Both the position numbers and the translations under genes were made by a program. From assembly GCA_035370465.1 (NCBI GenBank), contig DAOOVW010000008.1, positions 10,982 to 45,483 on the forward strand: a stretch of 34,502 nt of DNA. Direction: 5' to 3'. Below, piece after piece: positions 15,959-25,068 of this stretch. The stretch's first letter is position 1; each line of letters starts with the position of its first letter. The notes beneath the pieces are model-generated. The model was not told where the DNA came from, ran no database searches, and saw nothing but the letters and a program-made list of their open reading frames with translations. The DNA comes from a bacterium. GTDB taxonomy: Bacteria > Ratteibacteria > UBA8468 > B48-G9 > JAFGKM01.

Positions 15959-17611
15959 TTACTTTATGATTCTGCTATTTCTTATTATACTGATTATAAG
16001 ATATATACCAAAAATTCCACTTACAATAAAACCAACTACTCCAAATGCAGAATGTCCCCAGAGTTTAGGTCCTTTTCCTGAGACCATAATAAGAGATGAT
16101 GAAACAAGAATTGCAGATATTATTAAACTAAAAGCAACTCTACTACTTGATTTATCAATTGTTGAAGTTAAATTCTGTAATCCCTTATGTTCAAAAGCAA
16201 CATTTATATATCCCTTTTTCAACATTTTTAAAGATGCCTCAACTGTTTCCGGTAATTCTTTTAATATGTCATAAGTGGATGAAATATTTCTTAATGTATC
16301 CTTTAATATCCCTTTCACTTTTTCTTTTTTTTCAATAAAATCAAGAACATATGTCTGTAAATATTCAGAAATGTTATATTCAGGATATATAATAGTAGCA
16401 ACGCCTTCAAGAGTTAAAATTGCTTTTGCAAGTAAAGAAAAATTTGCTGGAACAGATATTTTATACTTTCTCATAATAGAAAATATTTCATCAAACAAGA
16501 CATCAATATTAATTTCCCCTAAAGATATGTCTCTATATTTTTCAATGTAGTCATCTATTTCTCTTTCTAATTTTCTTTTATCAATCTCCTCTGCTTGATA
16601 ACTTCCCATTGCTTCAAGTGTTTTAATTATTTTTTCGCTATTTGCTTTAATAGCACCTGATAATAAACTTATAATTTGTAGTTTTTCTTCTTCTGTCAAT
16701 CTACCAACAATTCCAAAATCAAGAAGACAAAACTTACCTTCTTTTGTAATTAAAATGTTTCCTGGATGAGGGTCTGCATGAAAAAAACCATCTTGAAAAA
16801 TCTGTTTTAATATTATTTCTGTTCCCTGTTGTGCAAGTTTTTTTCTATCAATACTATTAATTTTATCAATTTCTGTTATTTTAACTCCCTCAATGAATTG
16901 TAAAGTTAAAACCTTTGTTCCTGTAAGTTCTTTATAAACATCTGGAATTATTATATTTTCATAAGAAGAAAAGTTTTTTCTGAATCTTTGTATATTCCTT
17001 CCTTCATATGAAAAATCAAGTTCCTTTCTTACACTCTTTTCAAACTCTTCAACAATTTTTACAGGTCTATAAATACTTGCTTCTTTAACAAATCTTTCAA
17101 TTAATTGTGCAATATCATAGAGAATCTCCATATCAAGAAATATTTTCTCTTCAATTTCTGGTTTTTGAATTTTTACTGCAACTTTTTCTTTTTTATAAGA
17201 AGCAATATGAACCTGTGAAATTGAGGCAGAAGCAATTGACTTTTCATCAAAATAATCAAATGTATCTTCAATTTTACATTTTAAATTTTTTTCAAGAACA
17301 TCTTTTATTTTTTCATATTCAACTGGTTCTGTTGAGTCCTGTAATTTTTCAAGTTCTTTTAAATACTCAATTGGGACAAGGTCGGGTCTTGTACTTAAAA
17401 TTTGCCCCATTTTTATAAAAGTAGGGCCCAATTCTTCAAGCATTTTTCTTAACCGAATAGGAGGGGATAATATCTGATTTTTTTTTCTAATGGGTAATAT
17501 TGATAATTTTATGTGGGCTTTTTCAAGCAAATATCCAAATCCATATTTTATTACAATATTTGCAATTTCTCTGTATCTTCTAATTTTTCTACCAATTTTA
17601 TATCTTGCCAT
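15959..17611 (-). CDS. UbiB/ABC1/AarF-family atypical kinase
   Basis: A 550-residue ADCK-like protein. The KxGQ motif (KMGQ, 67-70) is followed by the Ala-containing loop IASASISQVH (126-135) with AVKIQKP (145-151). The catalytic HADPHPGN (278-285) and LDFG (297-300) come next, and two hydrophobic helices close the C-terminus. UbiB proteins support isoprenoid-quinone synthesis as membrane-anchored ATPases. All signature residues are present. No quinone genes are adjacent; the upstream neighbour on this strand is a radical SAM protein, 234 bases away across a repeat. No Shine-Dalgarno precedes the ATG. Confidence 0.92.
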   Translation of the reverse strand: MARYKIGRKIRRYREIANIVIKYGFGYLLEKAHIKLSILPIRKKNQILSPPIRLRKMLEELGPTFIKMGQILSTRPDLVPIEYLKELEKLQDSTEPVEYEKIKDVLEKNLKCKIEDTFDYFDEKSIASASISQVHIASYKKEKVAVKIQKPEIEEKIFLDMEILYDIAQLIERFVKEASIYRPVKIVEEFEKSVRKELDFSYEGRNIQRFRKNFSSYENIIIPDVYKELTGTKVLTLQFIEGVKITEIDKINSIDRKKLAQQGTEIILKQIFQDGFFHADPHPGNILITKEGKFCLLDFGIVGRLTEEEKLQIISLLSGAIKANSEKIIKTLEAMGSYQAEEIDKRKLEREIDDYIEKYRDISLGEINIDVLFDEIFSIMRKYKISVPANFSLLAKAILTLEGVATIIYPEYNISEYLQTYVLDFIEKKEKVKGILKDTLRNISSTYDILKELPETVEASLKMLKKGYINVAFEHKGLQNLTSTIDKSSSRVAFSLIISAILVSSSLIMVSGKGPKLWGHSAFGVVGFIVSGIFGIYLIISIIRNSRIIK

Positions 17612-17699
17612 GTAGATATCATTTAAATCCGTTCATATTTCAAGAATAAAGGCACAAAGTTCAAAAACTTTTCTTCTCATCTTGAATCCCTCGGGTATA

Positions 17700-17720
17700 G
17701 TTCAGAGAAATTCTGTGAAC
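17700..17720. repeat. Small inverted repeat (hairpin)
   Basis: GTTCA and TGAAC arms with a further AGA/TCT pairing inside form a compact hairpin next to the GC-rich palindrome. No T tract follows, so I do not call it a terminator. Confidence 0.4.
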
Positions 17721-17731
17721 CATACGGACAA

Positions 17732-17794
17732 CTCTCGCCCCAAAGGGGAGAGGCTCGCCCGTAGGGCTACGCCCGAGGGGTTAGGGTGAGGGGG
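17732..17794. repeat. GC-rich palindromic intergenic repeat, copy A
   Basis: The 63 bases contain CCCC-AAA-GGGG followed by AGAGGCTCGCCC and a second palindromic part (CCCGTAGGGCTACGCCCGAG), ending GGGTGAGGGGG. Its GC content contrasts sharply with the surrounding DNA. The core CCCC...GGGGAGAGG and the GTGAGG flank recur at 25887-25948 and 31893-31942, always between genes. A further perfect hairpin (CAGTCAAA/TTTGACTG, 17815-17833) follows just before the radical SAM stop. Confidence 0.8.
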
Positions 17795-17845
17795 AATTTT
17801 TACTTTTGCCTTCTCAGTCAAAACATTTGACTGGGTGTCTTGCCA

Positions 17846-19309
17846 TTACTCACTTTTCCCAAGATACTCGTTTTTCCAGAGCGGTTCAACAAGTTCTCTG
17901 TATTCTTTATTATATTGGGGCATTTTCCCCTGTTCTATAAAAGATAAATATTCTTTTGCTCCTTCATCAAGAGGAACTGCTCCTGTTTTCTTAACAATTT
18001 CATAAAAATCAGTTGAATTGTCTCTTATAATACAAGGAGTAAGCAAATTTCCACATTGACAGGCAGGCCTTTCAATCCAGTAATTATTCTGCCATTTTCT
18101 TATTTCTTCAAAAAGTGGTGATTTTATTGCATCAGTTATTGTTCTGCCTTCATTATAAAGTTGATAAAGATTTCCATAATTTTTATCTTTAAATGGAATA
18201 AATACACAAGGAGTTATAGTGCCATCCCACATAATATAAAAATATCCTCCACCACGAGCAGCAGCCATACATCCATCAGAAGCAGTCCCTGAATTCCAGA
18301 AGTCGGCTATAAAAATTTTATCTTCAATTACAAGTTTCCATATTCTTTTCAACATTTTATATCTCTGTTCAGGTGTTACCATCAACTCAACAGATGGTTT
18401 TCTTCCAATTGGCATATATTGAAAATACCATCCATAAAAAGCACCCTTTTTATTAAAATAATAGTCAATAAATTCATCTGATAAAAGAAGTTCTGCATTA
18501 TATCTTGTTGGAGTTACTGATATTCCAAAAGGTACTCCATTTTCTTTCAAATTATCCATTGCTTCCATTATTTTTTTATAAATGCCATTTCCTCTTCTTT
18601 CATCTGTTTCTTTCTCAAATCCCTCAACTGAAATTGCAGGGGTGAAATTCCCAAGTTCAGATAACTTTTTTGCAACATCTTTTTTTATCATAGTTCCATT
18701 TGTATATGCCATAAAATAAGCATCATTATGTTTTTCAAGTATATCAAATAGTGTTTTCCCATTTTCTCTGTACATAAATGGCTCTCCACCAGAAATAACA
18801 AAAAAATATGCTCCAAATTGTTCTTTAATTTCTGAAATAACTTTATCAAAAACATCAAATTTTAAAGTATCTTTTGTGTAAATTTCACCTGCATAACATC
18901 CTTTACATTTCAGATTACATACATTTGTTGGAGAAATAGTTACAAAACATGGTGGTCTAAATCCATGTTTTTCTTCAAAAGTTCTTCTGACATAAATACC
19001 TTCAATGAATATCTTGCCAAGAAAAATATTTGAAAGTGCTTTTACACAATTTTTAGAAATACTTCCTGAATCAAATGCCTTTTGTAATGAACTTAAAAGT
19101 GCACTTCCCATATAATATCTTTCTTCCATTACTTTGCGTGGTCTATCAGGACCTTTAAATGCCATTTTGTAAGTCGCTTTTTCAATAGCATTTATTAATG
19201 CCCTTCTTGTAACAGGTGTTTTAAGTCCCATATTTATAATTCCTGCTACTGCTTTTCTTGAACCACCCTTCTCCATTATATTTTTTACTCTTTCTTCAAG
19301 TGTTAACAT
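17846..19309 (-). CDS. Radical SAM protein with SPASM-like C-terminal cysteines
   Basis: A 487-residue enzyme. The [4Fe-4S]/SAM site is CNLKCKGC, with Cys131, Cys135 and Cys138, then an FVISGGEPF strand around residue 170. The C-terminal third has further cysteines, including a CMAAARGGG region, GTITPCVFIP and a CQCGNLLTPC cluster, consistent with an auxiliary cluster of the SPASM/Twitch type. An N-terminal helical stretch of about 115 residues precedes the barrel. The modified substrate is unknown and no small peptide precursor is visible nearby. An AAGGAGG ribosome site and a good promoter precede it. It may be co-transcribed with the ubiB-like gene. Confidence 0.85.
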   Translation of the reverse strand: MLTLEERVKNIMEKGGSRKAVAGIINMGLKTPVTRRALINAIEKATYKMAFKGPDRPRKVMEERYYMGSALLSSLQKAFDSGSISKNCVKALSNIFLGKIFIEGIYVRRTFEEKHGFRPPCFVTISPTNVCNLKCKGCYAGEIYTKDTLKFDVFDKVISEIKEQFGAYFFVISGGEPFMYRENGKTLFDILEKHNDAYFMAYTNGTMIKKDVAKKLSELGNFTPAISVEGFEKETDERRGNGIYKKIMEAMDNLKENGVPFGISVTPTRYNAELLLSDEFIDYYFNKKGAFYGWYFQYMPIGRKPSVELMVTPEQRYKMLKRIWKLVIEDKIFIADFWNSGTASDGCMAAARGGGYFYIMWDGTITPCVFIPFKDKNYGNLYQLYNEGRTITDAIKSPLFEEIRKWQNNYWIERPACQCGNLLTPCIIRDNSTDFYEIVKKTGAVPLDEGAKEYLSFIEQGKMPQYNKEYRELVEPLWKNEYLGKSE

Positions 19310-19330
19310 ACTGCCTCCTTATTTTCTATT

Positions 19331-19358
19331 ATTATACCACTTATTATAATTTTGTGAA
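19331..19358 (-). promoter_or_regulatory. Promoter of the radical SAM gene
   Basis: On the minus strand TTCACA (19353-19358), 16 bases, and TATAAT (19331-19336). The AAGGAGG ribosome site and ATG lie about 20-25 bases downstream. A second TATAAT lies a few bases further upstream, in the spacer. Confidence 0.7.
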
Positions 19359-19480
19359 CTATTTTATTATTTTGTGAGGTTGATTTCAAGAAATGTTTCT
19401 TCTCTCTCGCTGATTGTAAATTTTAAGTGATTTTTGTAAATGGGTTTTTGAAATAGGTATGAGTAAACATTTATGATTTG

Positions 19481-19489
19481 TGTTATAAT
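19481..19489 (+). promoter_or_regulatory. Extended -10 promoter of the pyrK operon
   Basis: TGTTATAAT is an extended -10 (TGnTATAAT) with no good -35 at 16-18 bases upstream. Seven bases separate it from ATG 19497, so transcription should start at or next to the start codon. This argues against the upstream ATG at 19473, which lies ahead of the -10 box. Confidence 0.65.
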
Positions 19490-19496
19490 TTTTAAA

Positions 19497-20261
19497 ATGG
19501 AAATAAAAAATTGTAAAGTTATTAAAAATCAAAAGATAGCAGAAAAACATTTTATTTTAAAATTTGAAAATAAATTTTCAAAAGAATTCCTTCCAGGACA
19601 GTTTCTTATGGTTGCTCTCCCTCACTTTTATTTGAGAAGACCTTTTTCTGTTTTTAAAGTCAATAAAAATACAATTTCTATATTATATAAAGTAGTTGGA
19701 AAAGGAACAGAAATTTTATCAAAAATGAAAAAAGGAAATATTTTAAATATTTTAGGTCCCTGTGGAAATGAGTTTAATATTGAACAAAAATACGAAAATA
19801 TCTGGATTATAGGAGGTGGCACTGGAATTGCTCCTTTAATTTTTCTCTCAGAAAAACTTAAAAGAAAAAATAAAAATATAACCTTTTTTTATGGAGCAAG
19901 AAACAAAAACTTGTTATTTTTTGATATTTTACCTGCTGGAATTGAATATGTATTTTCAACAAATGATGGGAGTTATGGATATAAAGGAACGATTTTTTCA
20001 ATTGTTGAAAAAATGATAAAAAAAGAAGAAAAACCAGATGTTATTTATTGTGGTGGTCCTGAATTACTTTTGCAAAAGGTATCTTCATTATCAGTGAGAC
20101 ACAAAATCCCATCATTTATAACCCTTGAAAATTTTATGGGATGTGGAATGGGTGTTTGTTATGGATGTGTAATTAAGGTAAAAGAACAAAATGGCTGGGA
20201 GTATAAAAGAGTATGCAAAGATGGCGCTATTTTTAGAGGAGAGGAAGTAATATGGCAGTAA
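19497..20261 (+). CDS. pyrK: Dihydroorotate dehydrogenase B, electron transfer subunit
   Basis: FAD/[2Fe-2S] subunit that passes electrons from the PyrD flavin to NAD+. RRPFS (47-51) binds FAD and GGGTGIAPL (106-114) is the NAD-binding loop. Cys216, Cys221, Cys224 and Cys240 form the [2Fe-2S] site in the C-terminal ferredoxin-like part. The chosen start gives 254 residues beginning MEIKNCKV, the usual N-terminus; the promoter places transcription here. The pyrD start overlaps its last ten bases. Confidence 0.94.
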   Translation: MEIKNCKVIKNQKIAEKHFILKFENKFSKEFLPGQFLMVALPHFYLRRPFSVFKVNKNTISILYKVVGKGTEILSKMKKGNILNILGPCGNEFNIEQKYENIWIIGGGTGIAPLIFLSEKLKRKNKNITFFYGARNKNLLFFDILPAGIEYVFSTNDGSYGYKGTIFSIVEKMIKKEEKPDVIYCGGPELLLQKVSSLSVRHKIPSFITLENFMGCGMGVCYGCVIKVKEQNGWEYKRVCKDGAIFRGEEVIWQ

Positions 20262-21169
20262 ATTTAAATACAGAACTTGGAAAATTAAAATTAAATTCAC
20301 CAATAATTATGGCAAGTGGAACATTTGGATATGGGACTGAAAAATTTCAATTTATTGATTATAAAAAAATAGGTGCCATTACAACAAAAACAATAACTTA
20401 TGAAAAATGGGAAGGGAACCCACAACCAAGAATTTCTGAAATACCATCTGGAATGATTAACAATATCGGACTTCAAAATCCTGGTATAAAATATTTTTGT
20501 GAAAAAATATATCCTTCTCTTGAAAAATTAAAAAAAGAGGAAGTGAAAATTTTTGTCAGTATAACTGATAGAACTCTTGATAATATTATAAAAATAGTTG
20601 AAAAATTAAATTATTTAAAAATTGATGCAATAGAGTTGAATTTTTCCTGCCCAAATTTTGAAAAAAATAATTTGATGATTTCTCAAATTCCTGATAAAAC
20701 ATTTTCAGTTGTGAAAGAAACAAAAAAAGTGAGTAAATTTCCTGTTATAACAAAACTTTCTCCAAATGTAACAGATATTGTAGAAATTGCAATTGCTGCT
20801 TCAGAAGGTGGAAGTGATATTTTATGCATGGTAAATACAGTTAAGGGAATTTTTTTTGACTGGGGAAGGAAAAAAATAATTGAAGGGGGAATTTCAGGAC
20901 AATGTATAAAAGGTATTGGGTTAAGATGTGTTTATGATGTTTATAAAAGAGTAAAAATTCCTATAATTGGACTTGGGGGGATTGTTTGTGGGAAAGATGC
21001 CTTAGAATATATTTTAATAGGGGCTGATGCATTTGGAATTGGTAGTGGTTTTTTTTCAAATCCAGGAATTGTTAATGATGTTTTTAATTATCTTTCTTCT
21101 TATCTTACAAAAAAGGGAATTAAAAATATAAAGCAAATAGTAGGTATTCTGAATGAAAAAGGAAAATAA
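20252..21169 (+). CDS. pyrD: Dihydroorotate dehydrogenase B (NAD+), catalytic subunit
   Basis: Class 1B dihydroorotate dehydrogenase, the fourth step of pyrimidine synthesis, a cytoplasmic FMN enzyme paired with PyrK. Key parts are PIIMASGTFGYG at the N-terminus, INNIGLQNPG (69-78), NFSCPNF with the catalytic Cys132, a TKLSPN strand and the phosphate-binding IIGLGGIVCGKDA / GADAFGIGSGFF segments. The 305-residue length is standard. It overlaps pyrK upstream and the O-antigen ligase gene downstream (17 bases). Confidence 0.96.
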   Translation: MAVNLNTELGKLKLNSPIIMASGTFGYGTEKFQFIDYKKIGAITTKTITYEKWEGNPQPRISEIPSGMINNIGLQNPGIKYFCEKIYPSLEKLKKEEVKIFVSITDRTLDNIIKIVEKLNYLKIDAIELNFSCPNFEKNNLMISQIPDKTFSVVKETKKVSKFPVITKLSPNVTDIVEIAIAASEGGSDILCMVNTVKGIFFDWGRKKIIEGGISGQCIKGIGLRCVYDVYKRVKIPIIGLGGIVCGKDALEYILIGADAFGIGSGFFSNPGIVNDVFNYLSSYLTKKGIKNIKQIVGILNEKGK

Positions 21170-22940
21170 AAAAGAAAAGAATTATTTTTTAAGTATTTTA
21201 ACAATTTTATTATGTCTATTTATTTTTTTAAGGGTGTGGTATGACGGAATAAGTGAACCATTTATAAATACCCTCCTTGTTTTTTATATTTTCTTTTTAA
21301 CCCTAATAAGTTATTTATACAGAAAAGAAAAAACAGAGAATTTACCTTTGATGTACTTGCCTTTTTTCCTTTTTGTTCTATTTTCTTTTATTTCTTCAGG
21401 TATTTCTCAAATTAAAGGTAGTGGTATTACTTATAATACAAATATTTTATCTTTTTTTTGTTTGATGATTCTTATTAGTAAAATTGAGAAGCAACAAGTA
21501 AAATATCTAATTTATACTTTATTTTTTGCCTGTTTTGTTCTCGGTATTTACGGGATTTATCAATATTACTGGGGATTTGAAATAACAAGACAATATATTC
21601 TTTCTAACAAAGAAGTTTTAGCCAATTTACCTCCAACATTTCTTGCCCGACTTGAAAGCAACAGAATTTTCTCAAGGTTTGTCTACCCCAATGTTTATGC
21701 TTCTTTTTTATTGACGGTTCTTCCTCTTTCATTTTTTACTACTTTTGAAAAAAATTTTTATATAAAATTTTTTTCCTGGGCCACTTTTTTTATTGCTTTT
21801 TATAATCTTTTACTCACTGGTTCAATAGGGGGTATTCTTATTTTTATTTTTGTTTTTCACCTTATTTTTCTGTTTTTAATCCTACCAGAAAGAAAATTTT
21901 TTAAAATCACCCCCTTTTTAATTCTTTTTGAAATAATATTTGTTATTTTTATTTACAAAGCAGGGAAATTACCTCATATTCATTCTTTTGTTGATAGATT
22001 AAATTACTGGAAAAGTAGTATAAATATATTTAAAGAAAGTCCTATTTTAGGAGTTGGACCTGAAAATTTTGCCTTTTTCTTTACAAAATATAAATTACCG
22101 CAAAGTATGGAAGCAAAACATGCTCATAGTTTATTTTTTGAAACACTTGTTGAAAACGGTATTATTGGGACTATATTCCTTTTTTCTTTTGTATTTTCGG
22201 TACTTTATAATATTTTCATCAAAAAAGAGAAGCAAAAGGATTTTTTTCTATATGGAATTGGATTTTCTTTTCTTTCTTTGTTAATTCACAACATTATTGA
22301 TTTTGACTTTGTTGACCCATCTTCATCTTTTCTTTTTTTCATTTTAGCAGGGATTTCCATAGTACTTCTGAACGGAAATTATAGAAAAGTAAAATTGACA
22401 CTTTTCCCTTTTTATTTTACTATTATTTTGGTGTGTTGTTCTATTACATTTACAAGATATAACTTATGTATTGGAAATTTAGAAGCAAGTAAAAACATTG
22501 ATAATTATAATTTAAAACTTTATTTTTTAGAAAGAGCAGAAAAATTTTATCCTTTTTATAATGTTTATTTATATAAAGGGAAAGTGTTTTGCCAGATGGG
22601 AACAGAAAATAGAGATGAAGAATTATTAAAGAAAGGTGAAAATTTACTTAAATACTCTATTTATTTAAACCCTTATTTAGTTAATGCTTATAGAGAACTA
22701 TCTTTTTTATATCAACAAGAAGGTAGAATAAAAGAAAGTGAAAAAATGTATTTGAAACTTATTGAACTTTATCCCAATAAAAAACAGTTTAACCTTGAAG
22801 TGAGTATTTTTTACAAAAGTTTAAAAAATGAAGAGAAATTCAAATATTTTTTTGAAAAAAGCAAATACCTTTTTCCTGTTTCAGTGGAGGAAGGTATTAT
22901 TTGTAACAATTACGAAAAATGGATAGAATTGCAGAAGTAG
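21153..22940 (+). CDS. O-antigen ligase/Wzy family membrane protein with C-terminal TPR region
   Basis: The 595-residue protein has about 12 hydrophobic helices. Around residues 295-335 a GVGPENF segment and KHAHSLFFETLVENGIIG carry the histidine-containing loop of the O-antigen ligase/polymerase (Wzy_C) superfamily. After about residue 460 a soluble helical part with TPR-like repeats (NPYLVNAYRELSFLY) follows. It should transfer or polymerise a polysaccharide on the periplasmic face of the inner membrane. It is translationally coupled to pyrD (17-base overlap) and to the next gene (22-base overlap), an odd place for an envelope enzyme. Ligase and polymerase cannot be told apart here. Confidence 0.82.
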   Translation: MKKENKKEKNYFLSILTILLCLFIFLRVWYDGISEPFINTLLVFYIFFLTLISYLYRKEKTENLPLMYLPFFLFVLFSFISSGISQIKGSGITYNTNILSFFCLMILISKIEKQQVKYLIYTLFFACFVLGIYGIYQYYWGFEITRQYILSNKEVLANLPPTFLARLESNRIFSRFVYPNVYASFLLTVLPLSFFTTFEKNFYIKFFSWATFFIAFYNLLLTGSIGGILIFIFVFHLIFLFLILPERKFFKITPFLILFEIIFVIFIYKAGKLPHIHSFVDRLNYWKSSINIFKESPILGVGPENFAFFFTKYKLPQSMEAKHAHSLFFETLVENGIIGTIFLFSFVFSVLYNIFIKKEKQKDFFLYGIGFSFLSLLIHNIIDFDFVDPSSSFLFFILAGISIVLLNGNYRKVKLTLFPFYFTIILVCCSITFTRYNLCIGNLEASKNIDNYNLKLYFLERAEKFYPFYNVYLYKGKVFCQMGTENRDEELLKKGENLLKYSIYLNPYLVNAYRELSFLYQQEGRIKESEKMYLKLIELYPNKKQFNLEVSIFYKSLKNEEKFKYFFEKSKYLFPVSVEEGIICNNYEKWIELQK

Positions 22941-23584
22941 AAATAAGAAAATGCGATAAACTTTTATATTTTAAAGTAAGTAAGGATGTGCAAGTTGAAA
23001 AGGGGGATTTTGTTATTGTTGAGTTTACCCAGGGAACTATTGACTGGGGAAGAATTTATAGCTTTGTTGAAACAAAAGGGTTTTTCCCACATACAATATC
23101 TGGGAAGGTTTTAAGAAAAATTACAGATAGTGACCGCATAATTATTGAGGAAAATAATGCAAAGAAAAAAGATGTTTTTGATATATTCAATAAAAAAATA
23201 AAACAATATCATTTGAATATGAAATTGGTAGATGTTGAATATTCATTTGATAGGACAAGAATAACTTTTTATTACTGGGCAGATGGCAGAATTGATTTTA
23301 GAAATTTAGTAAAAGACCTCGCAAAAATTTTTAATTGTAGAATTGAAATGAAACAGATTGGGTTAAGGGATGAAGCAAAAATAAAAGGTGGTTATGGAAT
23401 ATGTGGACAACCACTTTGCTGCTATGCTTTCTTAAAAAAATTTGATACTATTACAATGAGATTTGTAAAAACACAAAAATTACCTCTTGATATGCATAAA
23501 ATAACGGGAATTTGTGGTAGATTGCTTTGTTGTTTAAGATATGAAGATGAATTTTATAAAAAAGAAAAAGTGGGAAAAAAATGA
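22919..23584 (+). CDS. PSP1-domain protein, RicT/YaaT-like
   Basis: The 221-residue protein has the PSP1 C-terminal domain with two cysteine motifs, GICGQPLCC (Cys162, Cys167, Cys168) and GICGRLLCC (Cys199, Cys204, Cys205). In Bacillus RicT the equivalent cysteines bind an Fe-S cluster within the RicA/F/T complex that supports RNase Y-dependent mRNA maturation. No ricA or ricF homologue is visible in this window. Here it sits between the O-antigen ligase and metG genes, overlapping both (ATGA with metG). PSP1 proteins often neighbour holB or metG in other bacteria, which supports the call. Confidence 0.88.
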   Translation: MDRIAEVEIRKCDKLLYFKVSKDVQVEKGDFVIVEFTQGTIDWGRIYSFVETKGFFPHTISGKVLRKITDSDRIIIEENNAKKKDVFDIFNKKIKQYHLNMKLVDVEYSFDRTRITFYYWADGRIDFRNLVKDLAKIFNCRIEMKQIGLRDEAKIKGGYGICGQPLCCYAFLKKFDTITMRFVKTQKLPLDMHKITGICGRLLCCLRYEDEFYKKEKVGKK

Positions 23585-25068
23585 AATTTTATATAACAAC
23601 TCCTCTTTATTATGTAAATGCTAAACCACATATAGGACATACTTATACAACTGTTGCCGCTGATTGTCTTGCAAGATTTTATAGAATGAGTGGATATGAT
23701 GTTTTTTTCCTCACAGGGACTGATGAACATGGGCAAAAAATATCAATAGCGGCACAAAACGAAGGATTTTTACCAGAAGAACTTGCAGATAAAATCTCAC
23801 AAATATACAAAAAAACATGGGAAAAATTAAATATTTCATATACAAAGTTCATAAGAACAACTGAAAAACAACATCAGGAAGTTGTAAAAAATGTATTTAA
23901 TAAACTTTATGAAAAAGGGGATATTTATAAAGGACAATATCAGGGATATTACTGTATTCATTGTGAAAGTTATGTAATACCTGAAGAAAAAGAAAATCCA
24001 GTATGTCCTGATTGTAAAAGAAATGTTGAAAAAATTTCAGAAACATCTTATTTTTTCAAATTATCTGCCTATTCTGAAAAACTTTTAAGAGTTATTGAAG
24101 AAAGTGAATTTATAAAACCAGATTTCAGAAAAAAAGAAATTACCAATTTTATAAAAGAGGGGTTATATGACCTATGCCTTACAAGAAAAAATGTGAAATG
24201 GGGTATTCCCTGCCCAATTGATGAAAATTATACAATTTATGTTTGGTTTGATGCTCTTTTGAATTATTTAAGCGGAGTTGGTTATTTATATGATAACAAC
24301 ACATTTGAAAAATATTGGCCAGTTGATGTTCAACTTATAGGGAAGGATATAATGAGATTTCATAATATTATCTGGCCTGCAATTTTAATGTCTTTACAAC
24401 TTCCTTTACCAAAAACAATTTTTGCTCATGGATGGTGGACTATGTCAAAAGAAAAAATTTCAAAATCAAAAGGAAATGTTATATCTCCTGACGATTTTAT
24501 AAATGAGTATGGAGTAGACCCATTTCGTTATTTTATTATGAGAGAGATACCTTTTGGACTTGATGGAGAATATTCAGCAATTACTTTCAAAAAAAGATAT
24601 AATAGTGACCTTGTAAATGACTTTGGGAATTTACTTAACAGAACTCTTAACCTTATTGAGAAAAACTTTAATGGAATTATTCCAGATTCCTCATCTGAAG
24701 AAGAAATTACAAATTTAACAGATGAGGTTTTTGAAAATTATAGTAAAAAGATGAAAGAAATATCTTTTTCAGAAGGCATAGAAGAAATATGGAAACTAAT
24801 AAATTACCTTAATAAATATTTAGATATAAAAGCACCATGGAGACAAACATGTGAAAAACCAGAAAAAGTTATTTACTCTGTTGTTGAAGGGATAAAAAAT
24901 GTATCATTGATGCTTTCTCCCATTATACCTGAAACAATAAAAAGGGTATTTCAAATGATTGGAATAGAAAATAAAATAAACAAAGAAAATTTTTCTTCAA
25001 TAAAAGAAAGGATACCATGTGGAATAAAAACAGGGAAAAGAGAAGTACTTTATATAAGGAAGAAATGA
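23581..25068 (+). CDS. metG: Methionyl-tRNA synthetase
   Basis: Charges initiator and elongator tRNA-Met. Motifs: HIGH (17-20), a four-cysteine zinc knuckle (Cys125, Cys128, Cys142, Cys145), the WxxxxxSKSKGN region with KISKS (292-296), and a helical anticodon-binding domain to the end. At 495 residues it lacks the extra C-terminal tRNA-binding/dimerisation domain found in longer MetG proteins. ATGA overlaps join it to both the PSP1 gene and pyrH. Confidence 0.97.
   Translation: MKFYITTPLYYVNAKPHIGHTYTTVAADCLARFYRMSGYDVFFLTGTDEHGQKISIAAQNEGFLPEELADKISQIYKKTWEKLNISYTKFIRTTEKQHQEVVKNVFNKLYEKGDIYKGQYQGYYCIHCESYVIPEEKENPVCPDCKRNVEKISETSYFFKLSAYSEKLLRVIEESEFIKPDFRKKEITNFIKEGLYDLCLTRKNVKWGIPCPIDENYTIYVWFDALLNYLSGVGYLYDNNTFEKYWPVDVQLIGKDIMRFHNIIWPAILMSLQLPLPKTIFAHGWWTMSKEKISKSKGNVISPDDFINEYGVDPFRYFIMREIPFGLDGEYSAITFKKRYNSDLVNDFGNLLNRTLNLIEKNFNGIIPDSSSEEEITNLTDEVFENYSKKMKEISFSEGIEEIWKLINYLNKYLDIKAPWRQTCEKPEKVIYSVVEGIKNVSLMLSPIIPETIKRVFQMIGIENKINKENFSSIKERIPCGIKTGKREVLYIRKK

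Noticed and set aside
17815..17833. Perfect 8-bp hairpin CAGTCAAA/TTTGACTG as terminator of the radical SAM gene
   Set aside because: No T tract follows on either strand, so I do not call it a terminator; noted only as part of the repeat-rich gap.
19473..19499. Upstream ATG (19473) as the pyrK start
   Set aside because: It precedes the -10 box at 19484-19489, so it would not be in the transcript; the family N-terminus fits ATG 19497.
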